NCBI GenBank assembly: GCA_025360285.1
Contig: JANYCM010000217.1
Span: 1-18,651, forward strand
Origin: Sphingomonadales bacterium
Lineage (GTDB): Bacteria; Pseudomonadota; Alphaproteobacteria; Sphingomonadales; Sphingomonadaceae
Direction: 5' to 3'
DNA: 18,651 nucleotides
Both the position numbers and the translations under genes were made by a program. The notes below the pieces were generated by a model, which did no database searches, was not told the origin of the DNA, and was given only the letters and a program-made list of their open reading frames with translations. Below, in pieces: positions 14,995 through 18,651 of the stretch (position 1 is its first letter; each line of letters opens with the position of its first letter).

Positions 14995-15993
14995 ATGATT
15001 GCCAACAGGTTGACTGTCACCGCCATTGCCACAGGCCTTGCCGCTTTTGCCACACCAGCCGCCGCCATCAATGGCCAGGCGGGTGTTGCCAGCGGCCACA
15101 GCCTCGCCAGCAGTTGCGCGGGCACGACCTTCGGCATCGGCTTTTCGCCGGGTTATATCACAGGTGACGGCACGGCTACGGCCCAGCGCGCCTGTTCGGT
15201 GGCGACATCGGCAGCCGTTGGTGGCACCGCCGTCAGCAGTAACAGCCGGTCGGGCAATGACAATGGCCTGTTTGCCAACAGCGCCACAGTCGTTGCTTCC
15301 CTCGGCACGCTGCACCTGTCCGCGGCAAACGCCGGCTCCAGCAGCAATTACTTTTCCGGCGCCACCGGCATGGGTGGGTGGAACGACACGGTCACCAGCA
15401 ACTTCACCGGGCTATGGGTGTTCAGCCTGCATGTCGATGGACAGTTGAGCGTCGGTGGGGCGTATCCGGCCAGCGCCTATTTCAACATCCAGGCCTTTCT
15501 TAATTTGCAGGCGTTGAGCCATTACAACACCGCGGCCTATAGCGCGTTTCTTGCCGCCAACGGCCCGCTGCCCGCCAATTCCGACAGCTATTACGGCTTT
15601 GACCAGAGCGATAATTGGGCCATCCAGCGCACTACTGCCGATCGCATTGTGCTGATCAACCAGGATGTGTTCTTCGCGGTGCCTGTCGTCGCCGGCGTGG
15701 CATTCACCTTGGGCATTTACAGCCAGATCGAGGCCGCCGAATCATCCTATGGGGCCCTCGGCGCACCGCACAATAACGCGGCGGCGGATTTCGCCAACAC
15801 CATCACCTGGAACGGCAAGGGCAGCCTGATCACCGGGAGCGGCCCGACGACCAACTTCACCCTGACGTCGGGCAGCGGTTTCAATTACAACATATCGGCG
15901 GTGCCGGAGCCGGGGGCATGGGCAATGCTGATCGCCGGGTTCGGGGTGTGCGGGGTTGCGGCGCGGCGGCGGGCGCGGGTCGCGGCGGCCTAG
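14995..15993 (+). CDS. PEP-CTERM sorting domain protein, second of a tandem pair
   Basis: Exported protein of 332 residues. The ATG at 14995 is preceded by GGGGAGA; an in-frame TTG at 14980 overlaps that site and is rejected. A signal peptide (IANRLTVTAIATGLAAFATP, ending AAA) covers about 24 residues. The mature part is rich in Ser, Asn, Ala and Tyr, with beta-type segments such as GLWVFSLHVDGQLSVGGAYP and VVAGVAFTLGIYSQIEA. It resembles a secreted matrix or surface beta-sandwich, but I cannot assign a domain. The final 30 residues contain VPEPGAWAML, a hydrophobic helix and ARRR. It shares little sequence with its upstream neighbour outside the sorting signal, so this is not a simple recent duplication. 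Its TAG stop interlocks with the TAG of the convergent SDR gene in the palindrome CTAG. Confidence 0.88.
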   Translation: MIANRLTVTAIATGLAAFATPAAAINGQAGVASGHSLASSCAGTTFGIGFSPGYITGDGTATAQRACSVATSAAVGGTAVSSNSRSGNDNGLFANSATVVASLGTLHLSAANAGSSSNYFSGATGMGGWNDTVTSNFTGLWVFSLHVDGQLSVGGAYPASAYFNIQAFLNLQALSHYNTAAYSAFLAANGPLPANSDSYYGFDQSDNWAIQRTTADRIVLINQDVFFAVPVVAGVAFTLGIYSQIEAAESSYGALGAPHNNAAADFANTITWNGKGSLITGSGPTTNFTLTSGSGFNYNISAVPEPGAWAMLIAGFGVCGVAARRRARVAAA

Positions 15994-16766
15994 ACCACCG
16001 TCGCCCCGCCATCGATGACAAAGCATTGTCCGGTGGCGAACCCGCCGGCCTTGCCGGCCAGCAGCACCGCCATGCCGGCGATTTCATCAGGCACGCCGAT
16101 ACGGCGCAGCGGCGCGCCGCCGGTGGCTTCTTTCAGTATTTCGGGGTTGTCCCACAGCGCCTTGGCGAAATCGGTCTTGATCAGGCCCGGTGCGATGCAG
16201 TTGACGCGGACATTGTCGGGGCCGAATTCGGCGGCCAAGTTGCGCGCCAATTGCATGTCGGCCGCCTTGGAGATGCAATAGGCGCCGATCACCGTTGACC
16301 CCTTCAACCCGCCGACCGACGAGATGATCGTGATGTTGCCATCCTTGCGCGCCCGCATCGCCGGGGCGACCATGGCGATCAGCCAATGGTTGGAAACGAT
16401 GTTGTTCTGCAAAATCTTTCCGAACTGATCATCGCTGATGCCGGATTGCGGCCCGAAATAGGGGTTCGATGCGGCGTTGCAGATCAGGTGATCGATCTGG
16501 CCTAATTCGGCGATCGTGCCATCGACCAGCGCCTGCAAACTGGCCTTGTCGGCGATATTGGCGGGGATAACATGGGCGGCATCACGGCCAACCGCCGCGT
16601 TGATTTCGGCGGCGGCGGCGGCGCAGACATCGGCCTTGCGGCTGCTGATGATCACATTGGCGCCGTGTTCGGCCATGCGGTGGGCAATTGCCTTTCCGAT
16701 GCCCTTGGAAGAACCGGTGATCAACGCCGTCTGGCCGGTCAGGTCGAAAAGTGCCGGAAGTGCCAT
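15990..16766 (-). CDS. SDR family oxidoreductase (classical, DHRS4-like)
   Basis: NAD(P)-dependent short-chain dehydrogenase/reductase of 258 residues, the normal length. The ATG at 16764-16766 has GGGGAT about eight bases upstream. The frame extends far upstream (to 17210), but that part is antisense to the next gene. The cofactor motif TGSSKGIG lies at residues 17-24. NAAS at 97-100 replaces the usual NNAG, as in DHRS4-like members (NAASNPYFG). The catalytic residues are Ser150, Tyr163 and Lys167 (in AYCISK). The C-terminus has the family's GQCFVIDGGATVV. Arg43 after the second strand suggests NADP preference, but weakly. The substrate is unknown. It is divergent from the interrupted small gene (87 bp between) and overlaps the PEP-CTERM stop by 4 bp. 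Confidence 0.92.
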   Translation of the reverse strand: MALPALFDLTGQTALITGSSKGIGKAIAHRMAEHGANVIISSRKADVCAAAAAEINAAVGRDAAHVIPANIADKASLQALVDGTIAELGQIDHLICNAASNPYFGPQSGISDDQFGKILQNNIVSNHWLIAMVAPAMRARKDGNITIISSVGGLKGSTVIGAYCISKAADMQLARNLAAEFGPDNVRVNCIAPGLIKTDFAKALWDNPEILKEATGGAPLRRIGVPDEIAGMAVLLAGKAGGFATGQCFVIDGGATVV

Positions 16767-16853
16767 ATTGATATCCCCAAGATCTGGTTTGATCTGTCTA
16801 TGGCCCAGCCTTCCCGGCTTGCCAATCGCGCCTCGGCCTGAAAAAGCCGCCTC

Positions 16854-17300
16854 ATGACTGGATGTTTTGATAGCGATGCCGCCATTGCCCGGCTGACGGT
16901 GGGCGTTCTGGATGGCACTTTGCCGAAAACCGCCTGGACGCACGCGGCGCATTTTGCCGCGACGCTGCATCTGCTGCGCCACCGGCCCGATCTCGCCCTG
17001 CCGCGGATGCTGCCCGGCGTCATCCGCGCCTATAATATCGCCTGTGGCGGCACCAATACCGATAGCGCCGGCTATCATGAATAGATCACCCAGGTGTCGA
17101 TCGCGGCGGCGCGGGCGTGGCTGGCGGCGCAGGGCGAAATGCCGCTGCACATGATGATAGATGCCTTGATGGCCGGGCCATTGGGCAAGCCCGATTGGCT
17201 GCTCACCCATCGGAGCCGTGCCCGGCTGTTTTCAGTGGCGGCGCGGCGGCGTTGGCTGGCGCCCAATCTCGCGCCCTTGCCATGGCCGGTTACCTTGTGA
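16854..17300 (+). pseudogene. Small uncharacterised gene interrupted by an in-frame TAG
   Basis: One reading frame runs from the ATG at 16854 to the TGA at 17298-17300 and is broken only by TAG at 17082-17084 (codon 77 of 149 including the final stop). The first part (76 residues) includes LPKTAWTHAAHFAATLHLLR and YNIACGGTNTDSAGYHE. The second continues without shift as ITQVSIAAARAWLAAQGEMP and ends LAPNLAPLPWPVTL. Both halves have the same codon style and amphipathic helices, and together look like one intact protein of about 148 residues. From memory, relatives in alphaproteobacteria read HETIT across the junction, so an ordinary codon has been replaced by amber. It may be a pseudogene, a sequencing error or a readthrough gene. 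No clear Shine-Dalgarno sequence is seen. The function of the family is unknown to me. Confidence 0.7.
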
Positions 17301-17338
17301 CCCGATTGTTCCGGGTGACAATTCAGCGACGGCGCGCC

Positions 17339-18562
17339 ATGGTCCCTCCCATGTCCCTACTGACCGAATCCCTCTCCCGTCCCGGCGTGCGCGCCACCTG
17401 GCTGGCCTGCCTGTTTTTCGCCGGCTTTGGTTGCCTGATACCGTTTTTGCCGGTGTGGCTCGAAAAGGTGCATCATTTCTCCGGGTCGCAGATCACCCTG
17501 GTGCTGGCGGTTGGCAGTCTGTCACGCATCGTCGCCGGGCCGCTGACGGCGGCCTGGGCGGATGGCCGCAAGGACCGGCGGGCGCCGATGTTCCTGTTCG
17601 CCGGCATCCTGACTCTTGGCTTCGGCTCGCTGTGGTTTATCCAGGGCTTTGCGCTGGTGTTTGTCATCATCCTGCTGATGGATGTTGCCTATTGGGGCTT
17701 TGTCCCGGTCGTTGAGGCGGCGCTGCTGCGGCTGACCAAATTTGGCTGGCCACGCTATGGTCTGGCCCGAGGGCTGGCGTCAGCGGCCTTTGTTGTTGGA
17801 TCGCTGGCGGTGGGCGCGCTGCTCGATCGCTTCGGACCCTGGTCGATTCTCGCCTGGCTATTCGGCATTTCGGCGCTGCTGATCGTCGCCTCGGCGTGGA
17901 TGAAGCCCGAGCCGGTGGCTGGCGATCGCGAGATGCCGTTCCGGGAACGCCTCGCCTCCGGGATCGGGATGCTCAAAAATCCCAAATTCACCCTGTTGAT
18001 TTTCTCGGCCGGGATCATCCAGGCGACCCACGGCTATTTCTACGCCTTTGGCTCGCTGATCTGGATCAACGAACAGGCGGTGTCAGGTACCCTTACCAGC
18101 GTGCTGTGGGGCATCGGCGTCGGCACCGAAGTCTGTTTCCTGATTTTCCTCGCGCGCTGGACCGAACGCTTTACGCCCGAAACCCTGATCGTCGTCGGCG
18201 GTATCGCGGCGGTGGTGCGCTGGACAGCGCTCGCTTTTCTGCCGCCGGTCTGGATGTTGTTCGGGCTGCAACTGCTGCACGCCGGCACCTTTGCCGCCAC
18301 CTTCCTTGGCGCCATCCGGATGATCCAGACGATGCACGGCGATGAACGCACGCCGACGGCGCAGATGATCTATATGGCGCTGGCCTCGGCACCGGCACAG
18401 GCCTTTGCAACCGTGATCTCCGGGCCGCTTTACGACTGGCTCAATGCCAGTGGCCGGGCGTCGCTGGGCTATCTGGCGATGACGGCGCTGGCCATTGTCG
18501 GCCTGGTATTGGCTATCATGCTCTGGTTGCGCCGTGACCGGATGATCGCGCTGCCGGCGTAG
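17339..18562 (+). CDS. MFS transporter, HcaT/MFS_1-like
   Basis: Inner-membrane transporter of 407 residues with about twelve hydrophobic segments. The first is WLACLFFAGFGCLIPFLPVW, and the loop between TM2 and TM3 has WADGRKDRRAP, the place of the MFS D-R-x-G-R-R signature. The layout resembles the 3-phenylpropionate transporter-like (HcaT, MFS_1-like) group, which has members of about 400 residues; the substrate is not predicted. A further ATG at 17351 (MSLLTESLSRPG) is equally credible, and neither start has a good Shine-Dalgarno sequence. The frame is open far upstream, but that stretch is the out-of-frame part of the interrupted gene. It begins 38 bp after the end of that gene on the same strand, so the two may be co-transcribed. 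Confidence 0.87.
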   Translation: MVPPMSLLTESLSRPGVRATWLACLFFAGFGCLIPFLPVWLEKVHHFSGSQITLVLAVGSLSRIVAGPLTAAWADGRKDRRAPMFLFAGILTLGFGSLWFIQGFALVFVIILLMDVAYWGFVPVVEAALLRLTKFGWPRYGLARGLASAAFVVGSLAVGALLDRFGPWSILAWLFGISALLIVASAWMKPEPVAGDREMPFRERLASGIGMLKNPKFTLLIFSAGIIQATHGYFYAFGSLIWINEQAVSGTLTSVLWGIGVGTEVCFLIFLARWTERFTPETLIVVGGIAAVVRWTALAFLPPVWMLFGLQLLHAGTFAATFLGAIRMIQTMHGDERTPTAQMIYMALASAPAQAFATVISGPLYDWLNASGRASLGYLAMTALAIVGLVLAIMLWLRRDRMIALPA

Positions 18563-18568
18563 TCCCGC

Positions 18569-18651
18569 TCAATCCAGAACGCCCGTCGCATCCGGCTCGC
18601 TCGCGTAACTCGGGAGCGGGATCGCGGCGGCGGCGGCGCGCAGGGCATTCG
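18569..18651 (-). CDS. C-terminal fragment of a probable minus-strand gene
   Basis: Reading from the right edge on the minus strand, 27 codons end at a TGA at 18571-18569. The fragment includes NALRAAAAIPLPSYASEP and ends DATGVLD. Composition and codon use look coding, and the stop lies 6 bp after the MFS stop, a natural convergent arrangement. Too little is visible to name the product. Confidence 0.4.
   Translation of the reverse strand, partial: NALRAAAAAIPLPSYASEPDATGVLD

Noticed and set aside
16767..17210. 148-codon N-terminal extension of the SDR protein
   Set aside because: It is antisense to the interrupted small gene; the SDR fold begins normally a few residues after the ATG at 16766, which has a Shine-Dalgarno sequence.
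18563..18621. Inverted repeat TCCCGCTC / GAGCGGGA after the MFS gene
   Set aside because: The arms are 43 bp apart, no T tract follows, and the stretch is probably the coding end of a minus-strand gene.
1..18651. Mobile elements, phage genes, CRISPR arrays, tRNA or rRNA genes
   Set aside because: No transposase, integrase, regular spaced repeats or cloverleaf-like RNA gene was seen on either strand by eye; small RNAs could be missed without covariance searches.

Overview
The window looks like chromosomal DNA of a GC-rich sphingomonad-type alphaproteobacterium. Four encoded proteins end in the PEPxxWA-CTERM sorting signal (PEP motif, hydrophobic helix, Arg cluster) typical of Sphingomonadales. 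The aspartate aminotransferase is the alphaproteobacterial AatA type. The genus is not determined; Sandarakinorhabdus/Polymorphobacter-like is a guess from memory. I see no tRNA, rRNA, insertion sequence, integrase or CRISPR array.

Layout, left to right. (1) The 3' part of a PEP-CTERM gene with a terminator (1-753), convergent with a secreted S9 serine peptidase (755-2668, minus). (2) A fused aminodeoxychorismate synthase/lyase (pabBC, 2770-4479, plus), divergent from the peptidase and convergent with a second PEP-CTERM gene (4531-5094, minus), which has a good sigma70-like promoter. (3) aatA (5229-6431, plus), which ends 2 bp from the end of a minus-strand group. In transcription order that group is RND adaptor (11983-10781), RND permease (10769-7695) and DUF445 membrane protein (7747-6434). 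Its promoter near 12011-12037 is overlapped by inverted repeats. (4) A divergent SIMPL/DUF541 periplasmic protein (12289-13011, plus). (5) An XRE-type regulator (13058-14017, minus), divergent from a tandem pair of PEP-CTERM genes (14170-14973 and 14995-15993, plus). The region between them holds a perfect 14-bp palindrome, repeated TGCAAC/GTTGCA words and an intrinsic-terminator-like hairpin. (6) An SDR oxidoreductase (15990-16766, minus) whose stop codon interlocks with that of the last PEP-CTERM gene. (7) A small gene of unknown function broken by an in-frame amber codon (16854-17300, plus), an HcaT-like MFS transporter (17339-18562, plus), and the C-terminal end of a probable minus-strand gene at the right edge.

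Most genes are housekeeping or common accessory types: folate and aspartate metabolism, peptide hydrolysis, efflux, and surface or secreted PEP-CTERM proteins. The part that looks least routine is 13058-15993. There a single-copy regulator with an unassigned C-terminal domain faces two secreted PEP-CTERM proteins across a control region with operator-like and attenuator-like structure. The amber-interrupted gene at 16854-17300 is the second item worth checking. I did not find convincing evidence of a wholly new defence or metabolic system.
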